From the NCBI GenBank assembly GCA_016906335.1, contig JADEYG010000015.1:1128501-1192500 (forward strand): a stretch of DNA of 64,000 bases, written 5' to 3'. The notes under the pieces were generated by a model that saw nothing but the letters and a program-made list of their open reading frames with translations, was not told where the DNA came from and did no database searches. Position 1 is the stretch's first letter, and every line of letters begins with the position of its first letter. The DNA comes from Novakomyces olei. Its lineage: Eukaryota > Ascomycota > Novakomycetes > Novakomycetales > Novakomycetaceae. This document shows, piece by piece, positions 1 through 10,907 of this stretch. Made by a program: the position numbers and the translations under genes.

Positions 1-91
1 ATAGTTTATGGTTCAACAATTCGATTATTTTATTTTATTATTTCTTATTTGCTCAAAGGTCTTGCTGTTCAAGGTTAGTCTAACAACACAG

Positions 92-577
92 TTGGGGACT
101 CGTGAGGATGCTTCGTCCCAATGGTGGGACTCGGCGTTTTCAGCGCAGCTGGCGGCTATTGATGTCCAGATTAATGCCAAATCCAAACCGACACGGGACA
201 AGAATGGAAATCCCGCCAAAGCGAACACAACTGATTTTGAATCTAATTCTGTCGACGATCCTGAACAAATTGCACGGTTTCGATATGAGCAGCACCGTCG
301 TAATATGAGACCATTGTACCGCTTTTTTGTGCTAGGCGGCCTTTTACGCGGCTCCTTACCACCCTCTAGTCTGCATGAGCATAAGGCTGATGGAAACATT
401 GATAAAGAACGGGGTAGAGAAGGAATGAAGGATGCGAAACTGAGAAAGAAGAAGGATAAAGTGGAGAGAGAGGCTCGCCAGCAGCGCAAAGAAGCGCGAC
501 GACTGCGTAGAGCAGCTAGAGCGAAGAAGAGCGCGGAAAAGGCGGCAAGGAAGGAAAAGAGGAAAAGCAAAGGATGA
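92..577 (+). CDS. C-terminal exon of a lysine/arginine-rich protein, possibly G-patch (GPATCH4/TMA23-like); 5' end outside window
   Basis: This is the last exon of a gene whose beginning lies before the window. An acceptor with the usual local signature (CTAAC, then AG at 90-91) precedes it, and bases 1-91 read as intron. The exon gives 161 residues. A WWD motif occurs near its start (LGTREDASSQWWDSAF), and residues from about 115 on are almost entirely K, R, E and A, a nucleolar-type basic coiled tail. A short segment ending in a WWD-x-x-F motif after a G-patch, followed by such a tail, is what I recall for GPATCH4/Tma23-like proteins. The G-patch itself would lie upstream, so that link is inference. 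An open frame does continue upstream to base 8 from a hydrophobic stretch, but that stretch looks like translated intron. Confidence 0.4.
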   Translation: MGTREDASSQWWDSAFSAQLAAIDVQINAKSKPTRDKNGNPAKANTTDFESNSVDDPEQIARFRYEQHRRNMRPLYRFFVLGGLLRGSLPPSSLHEHKADGNIDKERGREGMKDAKLRKKKDKVEREARQQRKEARRLRRAARAKKSAEKAARKEKRKSKG

Positions 578-768
578 GAATTAAGGGCCAAACGAGTTGT
601 TGCATGATACCCTGGGATAGACTGGATTCATATAATTTTACAAGCCAGACTTTTAATGTAAATTTTATAAAAGCACTTGCAGAATTGCTGCTTGTGGATC
701 TGATTACGTCTGTAATAATCTATTCTAGCCGCCATTCGTTTTTGCCCTCACAAACAGGACAGCCCAAA

Positions 769-1067
769 CTATTTGCTCTCTGAATTTACTTTACGGAGTG
801 CACTTAATCTCTCCTGATTGCGGCGCACAATTAAGCGTTCAGTTGTACGTTTTTCATAGTCGCTCAGCCTATCCCAGTTGGTTATGCGCGATACTGTACC
901 ATCCGTATTAACCACCTGCGCTTATTAAAAATCAAAAACTTAATGGCTTCCAATTTCCATACCACTGGTCCCATACTATCCAACGTGAGTGTTTGACCGG
1001 TATTGATGTCAATATTGCTGACATCTTGAGGGCTGCCTTGTAAAAGCCGCGGCTTATTTGGCTCCAT
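769..1067 (-). CDS. Short conserved fungal protein, 83 aa, one intron
   Basis: Two exons: 1067-963 and 915-769, joined across a 47-nt intron (GTATGG donor, GCGCAG acceptor). The spliced product is 83 residues. The join restores the motif GPVVVNTDGTVSRITNW, followed by an RxLIxRRNQERL helix. I recall this from a family of short, uncharacterised fungal proteins with the pattern GPxVVNxDGTxSRIxNW...RxLxxRNxxRL. Function is unknown to me. The exon boundary falls inside the conserved motif, so the unspliced frame hides half the gene. It is divergent from FRG1, 251 bp apart. Confidence is good that it is a gene and low for any function. Confidence 0.7.
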
Positions 1068-1318
1068 TAGTGAATTCAAAAAGCCAATGTCAAATGCGAC
1101 GTCGCAAAGCTCTATGACATCAAAGTGTCAATCATGTGTCAATCATCCATCACAGCAAAAATATTACGAATATACATTAAATGTGCCATATATTGCGAGT
1201 AGATTCGAATAAAATTAGAATAAAATATAGATGAAATAAGAGTAATATATAAAATGAATATTCCATGAATTATTTACGAATATCCAGTAATATAATCATG
1301 TTTTGAAGCACATTTCTA
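1068..1318. promoter_or_regulatory. Shared upstream region of the 83-aa gene and FRG1
   Basis: This is 251 bp between the start codons of two divergent genes, AT-rich in its right half. It contains no open frame of note. By position it must hold both promoters. A short direct repeat (GTCAATCATGTGTC then AATCATC) lies at about 1126-1150. No specific factor site can be claimed. Confidence 0.4.
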
Positions 1319-2342
1319 ATGTCGCAGTCGCGGTCAAATCGACTTGTGTTCAAAGGCGACAAACCGCGGTAAGTCGCTTGATCAGCTCCAAGTCTAATAA
1401 CGGTAGAAAACGGAAACGTGTAGCGCCTAGTGAAAGTGCTCCAGAGCATACTGCTTCTCAAGACGGATGGATCACGGCCGATAGTGCATTCGATTTAGCA
1501 GGTCCCGTGCTTGTAGTGTAAGTCTACGCTCAAAGACCTTTTAAACTTTCCATTTTTTACATGTCTTATATTTCAGATTTACGTTATTTCCCATGATTAT
1601 TTAATTTAATTCTACTCTTGACCTCGTTGATGTAATCAACTCTTTCACTGTCTCAAGACGATTGTATTCGTTCATCAAAGTACAATTATATCGATTGATC
1701 TAACTCTTTAGCGGTAAATCTTCACAGACTATTTTCGCCATTTCATGCGATGCTCTAGGCCGTGTCTTTACGCTGCCACTATCGGCAGCAACGCAGGCTG
1801 AAGACGCAGAGCCCGATGACACACGGCAAGTTTGGGTAGCAAGGAAGGCTCCAGGTACACAAGCAGGCTTGACATTGCGATCAAGCCAAGGCAAGCTGCT
1901 GAGTGCTGTCACGGATGGTGTTGAGGCGACACGTGAGGCTGTAGGGAGTTCAGAGCAATGGTCCTTACAAAGAGACGAATCTGGATGCTTTTGTATTTTC
2001 AATACAAGTCTGAAAAAGTATATAGGAGTCAAAGCTGAGCCGGCGGAAGAAGGAAGGCCCGCGCGGCTGCGGGTATCTGCTTTTTCTGCTCCAGACGAGG
2101 CGATTTGTGCGTTTACATTACGTATTCAAGCCCGATTCCGACCGCAGCGGCCGGCAGAGAGTTCAGGAGTCGCTGTCACTGATGCAAAGAGCAAAATGTC
2201 TCGTTCTGCTCTTGAAGGTATGGCAGGTCGGCCTTTGAGTGCAGATCAAGTGCGTATGCTGAACGCTGCACACCGACAAGGCACTTTGCGAGAAGCAATG
2301 CTCGACGTCAGAGTAAGAGGCAAGAGTGACAAGTATGCGTGA
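1319..2342 (+). CDS. FRG1: FRG1-like protein (actin-bundling/RNA-processing factor), 263 aa
   Basis: Three exons: 1319-1368, 1407-1517 and 1712-2342 (792 nt in total). FRG1 is a nuclear protein with a beta-trefoil fold, linked in animals to pre-mRNA processing and actin bundling. The N-terminus SRSNRLVFKG matches the family's KSTKLVLKG start, followed by a basic RKRKR segment. Splicing across 1518-1711 joins LAGPV to GKSSQTIFA, matching the family's trefoil start. The C-terminus QVRMLNAAHRQGTLREAML aligns with the family's ILKKARKDGFLHETLLDRR tail, and the protein ends DKYA as the family ends DRYCK. Length is close to human FRG1 (258). The first intron is 38 nt with branch-like CTAATAAC just before TAG. 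FRG1 is missing from many yeasts, so its presence hints at a lineage with less gene loss. Confidence 0.85.
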
Positions 2343-2403
2343 CATTTATGTATAACTACATATACATACATATACATACATAAATACAGACATGCAAATT
2401 AGT

Positions 2404-3689
2404 TCACTTTGAGAGGTAGGCCACATTAGCAAGCTTGGATAGTTCAGACTCCACTTGTTCTGTTGGCCTGGCTAGAATTGTACAAATCTCATCGAGACTG
2501 TGCGACCCGTCTAAATACTGTTGCGGGACAGTCAAATTTGATGGTGCTGTATCCGATAAAAGATACGGGTATTTGTATACGCGATAAAGAAACTCCTTGA
2601 TTACACCAAAAGTAATGAACCGTCGCACATCGATCCCCTGTAGCAATTCCCTGTGCTCCTTGTACCATTGACGTAGAGGTACGCCTTGACACAGGCCGCA
2701 GTAGAGTGTAAGCAGGGTAGAAAAGTCCACGTGTTGGGCATTGTTGTCATAGCATACATAATGCAGGCATTCACGTCGTACGTGTACGTCGTCCACAAGC
2801 CTTGAAATCTCTGGAGTGACTGCATAAATGTTGCTAAACTGGAAAAGGTCTACGGTAGTAATGCATCCGTAATAGCTAAGGTGCTCAAGCGCACGAAGAG
2901 TGGGTTCCAAATCGACTTCAGCCAGTCGTGCGATACGCATGACAGAGTTCACTCCGTCAATGTAGGGCACGATTTGTTGAACAGTCAGATCCCAGCTTGA
3001 ATTCATCAACAGCCCCAGTTGTACAGTTAATATGGGTACTTGGCACGCTTGCACTTTGGGGGGAGTACTGTAGGAAGGAAACAGTTTGATGTTTAACGTA
3101 TTTTCCTCCGTCAACGGGATCATGCACTCGCAATAATTATTTAAGTCTTCAAAGACTTGTTCAATCACATTGTAGACAACAGACTTGTCACTGGCTGATA
3201 AGAAGTTTTGTGATTTTTCAAGAGACTTGAACGCCATAGCGATCCGACGAACGACGGACAGGTAACCTGCTGTTTCCGCATCTCGATGCAGTACAACTGC
3301 GCAGTTGAAAATGAGCGCGTTCCTTTCATAACGGCCGCCTTTGACAAGGACCGGATACCCAATGACCCGGTAATCTCCCACAACAAATGCCAGTAATTTA
3401 TGGCACATGGACGGCTTGGGGATCAAGTATTCCGACACGTGTTCAAAATTGAACAACAACGGGTCCGTGCGACCTCCATCTTCTGAATAAATTGCGTTTT
3501 TGGGCACCTGATACAGTACTCGAGGTCCTTGCTGTGGATGAAAGTACGTGAATATAATCGATATTAGCCGCGGCGGGAAGCCCAAAAGCTCCTGATCCTC
3601 CTTTACGTTTAGATGCAATAGCGAATGCGTGAAATACTTACTGATCTGTCGTCTGGCGTATAGTCTAAAAGATCGGGATGTATGCTCAT
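2404..3689 (-). CDS. NPR2: NPRL2, GATOR1/SEACIT subunit, 414 aa
   Basis: Exon 1 is 3689-3642 (16 codons) and exon 2 is 3600-2404, with a 41-nt intron (GTAAGT, CTAAAC, AAAG). Npr2/NPRL2 pairs with Npr3 in the SEACIT/GATOR1 complex at the vacuole, which inhibits TORC1 during amino-acid shortage. The N-terminal longin-like segment begins LISIIFTYFHPQQGPRVLYQ, the family hallmark, followed by VSEYLIPKPSMCHKLL. A conserved central segment (IDGVNSVMRIARLAEVDL) and the C-terminal winged-helix region follow. Length fits the family (human 380, yeast 615). The start was chosen because the ATG lies 16 codons upstream of the splice and keeps frame; the uninterrupted frame alone has only a TTG. It converges on FRG1, the stop codons being 62 bp apart. 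Confidence 0.9.
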
Positions 3690-3806
3690 TTCTACATCCG
3701 CCTCATACCCCGACTGATGGCTTGCCTACACTGTACGTTGATAATAATTGCAAAAAAGATTAATCAAAGACGAGCTCCAACCTACTCATCAACCATGTGT
3801 ATATAT

Positions 3807-3856
3807 GTAATAATTAATATAATTAATATAATTAATATAATTAATATAATTAATAC
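3807..3856. repeat. AT-rich tandem repeat, about 10-bp unit TAATATAATT
   Basis: About five near-identical copies of TAATATAATT run in a row between NPRL2 and the end of AsnRS. The rest of 3690-4082 holds no supported gene. A doubled motif, GATATCGAGTCTCGGATATC, lies at about 3917-3936, just left of the AsnRS 3' end. Confidence 0.8.
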
Positions 3857-4082
3857 AAGGAGACTGCAGCCCTATTTACTATCATAATCCTAAACGTTGG
3901 TTACGATGAGTCTCGGATATCGAGTCTCGGATATCTTTGTATCAGCAATGCACAGAAATTTCATAAGCCTTCGCTATTCATTGTCAAACACTGCTCACTC
4001 AAAAGCCACGTATCTGCTCTAATTGACTTTGATATCATATATATTCCGTCCTGACTGGTCTTGTACACTTTTAATCATGCGC

Positions 4083-5757
4083 TCAAAACTCACAATGCTT
4101 TACCCACCGTGGAAAAGCAACGAGCTCCCGTACATTCTCCACTCCAGTCAAGTAAAGCAGTAGCCGGTCCAAACCAAGACCGTACCCGCCATGGGGTACA
4201 GTACCCCAGCGGCGCAGATCAACGTACCATTGCAAAGCAGCAGTGTCTTTAATCCCAGCCGCCTGCATTTGTGCTTCCAGTGCAGATAGCTCATGCTGCC
4301 TTAATGATCCTCCAACTAGCTCGCCTATCCCAGGCATTAAAAGATCAAAACAAGCAAAAGTATCAGCACTGCTTGGTAACATGTAGAAAGGCTTTTGTGC
4401 CTGTGGGTAATCAGTCACGAATACTGGGCCGCCTATTATCTCCTCTGCCAGATACTTTTCATGTTCACTCTGTAACCCTTCGTCGGGTACTAAGGGCGTA
4501 GAAAACTCACGCCCGGATCGTTGCAGTTCATTTACCGCCTGCGCAAAAGTGATTCGAGCAAACGGTTGTGAAATCGATTTCCATTGCTCCAGTATCTGGC
4601 CCGGCAAAGTTTCACGTTCACACAACAGCTTTTGTACTCTAGCAATTTGTTCAGGCCACGTTTCGTCTTGCAGCAATTGTGACACTGTGCTCTGAATCAT
4701 TTGCTCTACACTATCAAGCAGCTCTGGCAAATTATCCACAAAAGCCAATTCTGCCTCAAACATACTAAACTCACATAAATGGCGCGAAGTCAGTGATGCT
4801 TCTGCTCTGAAAGCCGGATTAAGGCACCAGACTCGCCCGAGGCCCATGGCTAAAGCTTCCAAGTGCAGTTGTGAGGATACAGTAAGGTTAGCATTTCCAC
4901 CCCAAAAGTCAGGATCTCCGGGTTTTGTTGCGGAGAACACTTCACCAGCACCTTCGCAGTCTGCTGAAGTTAGAATCGGCGGTTGTGTCTGAAAGAAGCC
5001 CTCTGCTCTCATTGTCGCTCCTATACAATGAATCAGGTCACTGCGAAATCGTTGAAGGGTGGAAAAGGCGGTCGTACGCGGCCGCAAATGAGCGTGCTGC
5101 CTAAGAAACGCAAGACCGTGTGCCTTTTTCTGTAACGGGTACGTCTACAAACGTTAGGCAATCCTCATATTTACCATTTCTGCTATCTGCCAAGCTCCAG
5201 ATACAACATACCGATGCATCACATGCGCCAATCACGTTGATACTGCTCGCTTGCAGCTCAGGCTGAGTGCGGCCAGTAACCAGCTGACCCATCGCATCGA
5301 TACTGCTCCCGGTCGTGACGTTATTGTGACTGCATTCGCTTAGATTTGTACAGAAAATTGGGTTAAAGTTCAAAGATGGTAAAGCTCAGTGAGAGCTTGC
5401 ACAGGTAAACATGATGTAAAGACGAGGAGACGTGCAAGTAAAATCATAAACGAAAATTAGCAAATGAACGAAGCGCCGTGAAAGCCAGAAAAATTAATAA
5501 AAATAATCAAAAAAAGAACGATCGACCACCTACCTATCGCCCCGTAAAACCACCTGCAAATTTTGACTGCTGCTGCCATCGTTGACTTCGATAAAGCATA
5601 CCTTTTTCTGCTTGCGAACACTGCGTACCCACCCTTTTATCTGTACCGGATTCGATCCAATGGCTCCATTATAAAGCAACGATCTGATCGGCATTAGCGG
5701 CGCCTTTAAAGACGCAGTAACGGCCGCAGGGCACCTCAGCCATTGGCTTATCCGCAT
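4083..5757 (-). CDS. Asparaginyl-tRNA synthetase, mitochondrial type, 467 aa
   Basis: Exons 5757-5534, 5329-5212 and 5144-4083. The enzyme charges tRNA-Asn; the basic N-terminus (MRISQWLRCPAAVTASLKAP) and the short length point to the mitochondrial form (yeast Slm5-like). The OB-fold anticodon-binding region contains VQIKGWVRSVRKQKK and TGSSIDAMGQL. Splicing joins GACDAS to TYPLQKKAHGLAFLRQH, restoring the YPLQKK motif. The class II core follows: FRAEASLTSRHLCEFSM (motif 2) and GGYGLGLDRLLLYLTG with VAFPRW (motif 3). The acceptor of intron 1 is ambiguous: 5329 or 5338 both keep frame and would differ by three residues. Intron 2 is 67 nt with CCTAAC near its 3' end. It is divergent from an RMND1-like gene 131 bp away. 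Confidence 0.9.
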
Positions 5758-5888
5758 TTGCAAGGGGAGCAATTCATACAGCAGTGCTTTGGCCTCTATC
5801 GATTTTATCAGTTAACCCTAACTATCTGAATATTAAACTTTTATTGTGAAAAGAAATATTTTATATTTAATTTTGAAGTTTTTGAAGC
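5758..5888. promoter_or_regulatory. 131-bp bidirectional promoter of two mitochondrial-protein genes
   Basis: This is the entire space between the AsnRS and RMND1-like start codons. It contains TTAACCCTAACTATC near 5812-5826, a telomere-like (telobox) motif that recurs elsewhere in the window, and is AT-rich on the right. Both flanking products act in or on mitochondrial translation, so shared control is a reasonable inference. No factor is shown to bind here. Confidence 0.5.
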
Positions 5889-7132
5889 ATGGAGTGCCTG
5901 AGAAAGGCCCTTTGTTTGTCGGCGGCTGCTTCTAGAGCTCGGCCACTGCGCTTTTGCCCACACTACGGGCAAAATTTTCGGCCCAATGTTTCTCAATTTC
6001 AAGCGGCTCTGACCCGAGTTTATTCGTCAGAGTCACTTGCACCACCGGCCGAGGCCCAAGTACGGCGGCCCATTGTTAAACGGCAGTTCACTCCACGCTC
6101 GGATCTGCGAGCCAAGGGAGTTTTGCAAGTAGGACTAGATCTATTTAGCTATTTTTATTTTATTATTATTATTATTATAAATTTTCGTTTCGGTTATTAT
6201 CATTTGATTTCTCTATTCATTGATTTCTCTATTCATTTCTTTCTATTTCGATCATTTGATCCATTGCTAATCCAACACAGGATGTAAGAGCCATGGCCAC
6301 AGCCGAGACTTACGCGCTATCGCGTTTGTTGGAGGGTCGGGGCGATGTCGCATGGAAGTTGCTTGCGCCTGTAGCTGCGTATACAAAATTCGGCAAAGGC
6401 GAAGTGTTTGCGTTTAGTACCGGCTCCTTTGTGACATGGGGCCTGACGGAGGAAGAGTCGCAGAAAGTGCTGCAAGATCATATTCGCAAGTATTCTGTTG
6501 AACAAGGTGCATATGCTACAGCAGAGGTGGAGGAGTTGGACTATTACGTTGATAGTGTGAGACGCGACACGCGTCTTGAGGGTGATATCATAATTTTAGC
6601 TGGCAGTGATGATACGGCCACTGACGCAAATTCTGCTGGCAGCAGTTCTCCCCGTAACGAACCTCATGATGTCTTGGTGCGTATGGCGCTTTCACATGGG
6701 CTTGCGCGCTCTGTCAAATTGGGTCAGTTGGAGGCCAAGCTGGACGATTTCTTAGAGACGGTGCAAGATGTGCCACAGACGCTTTGTGCGACGGGTCGCA
6801 GTCCTTTGCCGCGTAAAGAAATCATCGCTAAAATTGGAACTCTTTTGCTCTTGAGACAACGCTTGAACCTCAGTGAAGACACAAACTTTCTCGATCTGCC
6901 AGAGTTGTATTGGGATCAACCCGAGCTAGAACAGTATTATCTTGATATGTCCAAATGCTTAGCCGTGTCGCGTCGTCTGTCAATCTGCAATCAAAAAATT
7001 AATTACGCCAGCGATGTGCAGGATACGCTGCGACAAATTTTGAACGAATACACGGGTCACCGACTGGAGCTCGTTATTATCTGGCTCATTGCCGTGGAAG
7101 TCGTGATTCTTGTGGTCGAAAAATTTGTCTAG
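5889..7132 (+). CDS. RMND1/Mrx10-like DUF155 mitochondrial inner-membrane protein, 363 aa
   Basis: Exons 5889-6128 and 6281-7132, with a 152-nt intron. RMND1 and yeast Mrx10 anchor or support mitochondrial ribosomes at the inner membrane. The N-terminus is a typical cleavable presequence (MECLRKALCLSAAASRARPL, many R and A, no acid). The DUF155 domain begins after the splice with AETYALSRLL and continues through KFGKGEVFAFSTGSFVTWG and the PELYWDQPELEQYY motif. It ends in the family signature HRLELVIIWLIAVEVVI, which is also the single C-terminal membrane span. Splicing is phase 0 (VLQ to DVRAM). The reading frame also begins at an in-frame ATG at 6293, but that start would lack a presequence. 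A cytosolic Rmd1/Rmd8-type paralogue is less likely given the presequence. Confidence 0.88.
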
Positions 7133-7439
7133 ACAGTTGCGTGATAGAAAATTTTTTTGCGAGACCTCAATTCTTTGATTTCCTTCTTCTCTCATTTCTC
7201 CTTTTGCGTTTTGGATTTATATGGGCTTTGTGATAAGAATTATTAATGATGGATTATGATGATGGCTTTTATTTTTCCTGACACAATAGAATTATTTTGG
7301 ACAACTTTTCTGATGTTTTCCTTTATGCTTTTGCCTACAATACAAGCACAACTCTAGAGCAGCATCGCAAAGATGTATTGTAACAATACATTTCGATTAT
7401 CATCCTTCAAAACATTGACTAGTCTATTCAATCTCCAAG
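7133..7439. other. Convergent 3' intergenic region
   Basis: These 307 bp lie between two stop codons on opposite strands. They hold AT-rich 3' untranslated sequence and nothing I recognise as a gene. Confidence 0.6.
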
Positions 7440-8307
7440 TCAATTCTCTAATGGCTCCTTTTCCAGATACTTGACAATACGTGCGGGCGAGCCTATGGCT
7501 ACACAATAATCCGGGATTGATTTCGTCACAACACTGCCCGCGCCCACAGTCACACCGTTCCCAATACGCACGTTTGGAAGTATTATCACATTGCCTCCGA
7601 TCCAGCAGTCATTGCCAATAATAATGTGTCCGCCATATTCCAATTCCTTCTTTCGTGGTGCAACTTCTACGTCATGCGTTGCCCCGTAGATTGATACATT
7701 AGGCCCAAACAAGACGTTATTGCCAATGCGAACAAGACCGCAATCCAGGATAGTGAGCCTGTCGTTAGCAAAAGTTTGACAAAGAGTCCTTGAGCAGCCA
7801 AAAAAACAATAATGATAAACAAATAAATAAATGAAAACTATCTCAAGCTCTATTCTTTTCTTCAAAGATCCAATTAAGCTCACCCAAAATTAGCATAGAC
7901 TCTTTGGCCCAAGCTGATATTACATCCCTGTTATTAGCTGCTTAGACACATGAACAATGCGTACATAATCGCAGCGAAATGGAGGGTCAAGCAATGCTGG
8001 CTGGTCCTTGTCCATCTCGCCTATCAAGCTGTGCAAAAGAGCGACTCGCCTTTCTGTAATTTCAGATTCACTTTTATCCGCGGGAAACCAGGTATTGTAT
8101 TCATGAGTCAGGCGACGAGCACGAAACCTTGCGCTCTCCAATACTGGCGTAATCGGCTGATACCTTTCTGCTTAGAACTTATTCGGGTTTCAAGACCAAC
8201 CAAACACCGCTAATCATGAGCTCATACTGCTCGCACCAAGGCACATGATTCAGCTGACGCGCCAGCGCAAAGGCCTCGTCTTTTGAAAGGAGTGACTGAG
8301 GTGCCAT
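7440..8307 (-). CDS. Maltose-type O-acetyltransferase (LacA/Maa hexapeptide family), 221 aa
   Basis: Four exons: 8307-8208, 8167-7965, 7927-7884 and 7758-7440 (666 nt). The enzyme moves acetyl from acetyl-CoA to a sugar hydroxyl; the natural acceptor of fungal members is poorly known. The N-terminal maltose-acetyltransferase cap reads HVPWCEQYELMIS...RFRARRLTHEYN, then PPFRCDYGCNISLGQRVY, the family's substrate loop. Exon 4 supplies the left-handed beta-helix: IGNNVLFGPNVSIYGATHD, where the H is the catalytic histidine by family analogy, then hexapeptides through VTVGAGSVVTKSIPDYCVA and the GSPARIVKY end. Introns are 40, 37 and 125 nt, each ending with CTAAG, CTAAT or CTAAC within a few bases of the AG. 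Length fits the bacterial family (about 185-200) plus a short extension. Confidence 0.9.
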
Positions 8308-8369
8308 TAGACGAGCTACAGTCTGAGAGCAACTAACGCGTGGGATAAATTAACCAATAATATCAGATT

Positions 8370-8437
8370 AGTAACAATTTATCAACAACAATTTATCAAC
8401 AATTTATCAACAATTTATCAACAATTTATCAACAATA
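8370..8437. repeat. Tandem repeat, 11-bp unit CAACAATTTAT
   Basis: Five to six copies of CAACAATTTAT lie in the 399-bp divergent region between the acetyltransferase and SEC63. The remaining part to 8706 is AT-rich promoter with no open frame. Confidence 0.85.
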
Positions 8438-8706
8438 GTCCGGCAACAGTGTTTGCTCAAATATTCACAATTCAAATTTATCATAATACTCTGTCGAGCA
8501 TTGAAAAATAAAGAATAATAATAATCTACGCAACACTCAGTATACTAAGCAAACTGCTAAACATACGAAGATTAAATAAATCAAACTAGCGTTAATATAT
8601 CAAATCCATAGAAACAAAACTCTATATTAAAGGCAGAGAGTATACACTTTTCCAAGTTACACGTATACAAAAGATCTGAGCAGCTTATCGCCGGCGCCTG
8701 GCCAGC

Positions 8707-10725
8707 ATGGCGCAATACGATTACGACGACTCGGTAAGTTGGCTGCCTTTAAACTGTCTCTTTTTAATTTTGCACAAGCTAACTGCAATTGACTAGGGCC
8801 AATTCTTTCCTTTCTTCATTTTAACTATTCTGCTTCTCGTTCTCGCTCCAGTCAGTTATGGCGAGGCAAAGCGGCTTTTACATCGACCATGGAGGTCAGG
8901 TCCGTTCGGAGACAGCTCAAAAGACGCACCTGAAAACTCTCCACATTTTACACGGCCATTATCTGCCTATGTGAACCGAAAGACAGTGCTGTTATCGGCT
9001 GGCTGGATCATTGCAATTTATTTTGCACTTAATCTGTCTACCCGGAGCACCGAGTCTAAGCTTTACGACCCTTATGAAATACTGGGCGTGTCTGCCTCCG
9101 CGACGGCTGATCAGATACGCAAGCACTACAAAAAACTCAGTATTAAATTTCATCCGGACAAAGTTCGGCTGGCTGCGAACGAGACGATGGAGCAGGTGAG
9201 TACTCACTTTGTGGAACTTACGAAGGCGTACAAGGCCCTCACCGACGAGCAAGTACGGCAAAATTACTTGGAATACGGACACCCAGACGGGAAACAGGAT
9301 TTTTCAATTGGAATAGCGCTTCCGCAGTGGATTGTTGATGCTCAGTATAATTATGTTGTTCTCGGTATATATGGAGCGTTATTCGGGTTTGTACTTCCTT
9401 ATTCTGTCGGGTCTTGGTGGTATGGCAGCCGTAGCCAAACAAGGGATCGCGTTCATGTAAAAACAGCGAGCCATTTGTTCCGCAAATACGAAAAGAATAT
9501 TTCCTTTGATGAAACTATTGATACTGTGGCGGGAGCTGAAGAATTTGCGCGTTTAGACGGCAGCAATCGCGCTGAAAAGTCTGCCAAAAGGGCAGCCGAG
9601 CTGATTCACGCTCATATAAGTCGTGAGGCGATCGATACCGATGACGTAGGTGCTTTGTATGCAATTTTGACAGATCTGCCACGAATTCTTCGGGCCAAAA
9701 TTATAATTGATGGCGCCTTCGATTACGTGGAACCCTGCTTAACAACTTTAAGCGTCTCGCGGTCCGTAGTTCAGGCTTTGCCGCCCAATGCTTCGCCATT
9801 GGAGCAATTGCCCTTTGTTCGATCAAGGAGGATCGACTTGGAAAAGTTTCCGCACTCAATAACCGAACTTTTACAGCTCAAAACTGAGCGGCAACGCTAC
9901 CTCCTTTCCAAGCTAAACGACTTTGAATTTGGTAGGTGCCTGCACGTGGCAAAACAGCTTCCCTTGCCGGAGATTGTAGGCCACAGCTTCACTGTGAACG
10001 GGAGTCCGATTGTTACACCAGAGTCGATTGTTAGTTTTAAGCTGTCGCTGAGACTCGCGAATGTTGCGAATGTTGCTGCTGCCGTTGATGGACAAAAGAC
10101 TGGAAAGGTAGATCAAGAGCTCAAAAAAGCGGTAGAAGCCCCTAAAAGTACGGGAGAAGAAGGTGGGGAAGAGATAGAGAAGGACGATAATGAGGGCGAA
10201 CAAGCGGTTGAAGTGATGCCTGCCGCTTTTGCTCCACGATACCCTGTTGCTATCAAACCGAAATGGTGGTTACTGATCTGTGTAGTACGGACGGGTAAAC
10301 TGCTTATCCCGCCAATGGCTCTGTCCGACTTTGGTGCGGCACCCAGAACGTTTGTTATCCAGTTCCGTGCTCTAGAAAAGGTGGAGAAAATTGATTTAAA
10401 AGTGCGGTTGGTGTCTGATACATACTTTGGCAGCGATGCAGAGATGCTGGCGCAACTAAATATTGAAGACGCTTCGTCTGTATCGGAGCAGGTTGTAGAA
10501 GACGAAATTTCTGATCCAGAAGACGATTCTTTTGCTGGTCAAATGCAGCAGCTCCGGGGCGGGCAAGTAAAATCTACAGGCGAGTCTTCCGAGTCTGAGT
10601 CGGACGAGGCCGGCAGCGACAGCGGCGGAGATGATGATAATGATGATGATGGCGAAGACAATTCTGATGAGGATAAAACAGCTGACGATTTGCCCGACTA
10701 CAATACTGATTCGGACATTGAGTAA
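8707..10725 (+). CDS. SEC63: SEC63, ER translocon J-domain subunit, 651 aa
   Basis: A nine-codon first exon (8707-8733) joins 8797-10725 across a 63-nt intron. Sec63 recruits the lumenal Hsp70 Kar2/BiP to the Sec61 channel for post-translational import. Membrane span 1 is at residues 11-30 (FFPFFILTILLLVLAPVSYG) and span 2 at about 78-97. The lumenal J domain follows (YDPYEILGVSASATADQIRK, with HPDK at FHPDKV). Span 3 is NYVVLGIYGALFGFVLPYSV, and the cytosolic Brl domain occupies the middle, with its immunoglobulin-like end (IKPKWWLLICVVR). The tail is strongly acidic (runs of D, E and S), as expected for Sec62 binding. Length is near the yeast protein (663). The first exon is needed for the Sec63 N-terminal span; starting at the later ATG (8971) would lose it. 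Confidence 0.95.
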
Positions 10726-10907
10726 GAGCAAATGAGAGAAGGGCAAACATACTGCTTGAAATATATCCAGCTCATACGACGTTTATTATCAAAAATTGCA
10801 TTTTGAATTAAATTAAAATTAATTAATTAATGTTACACATCATAAATATGATTTCATCCTGTAATTGGTTCGTCTACTAGAGTATGTAAAATCGTGTATT
10901 TCGTCTG

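Noticed and set aside
1369-1385. A 17-nt ultrashort intron in FRG1 (GTAAGT...GATCAG)
   Set aside because: It keeps frame, but an acceptor at 1405-1406 also keeps frame, gives a 38-nt intron like its neighbours and carries the standard CTAAT-to-AG ending. The longer intron is preferred.
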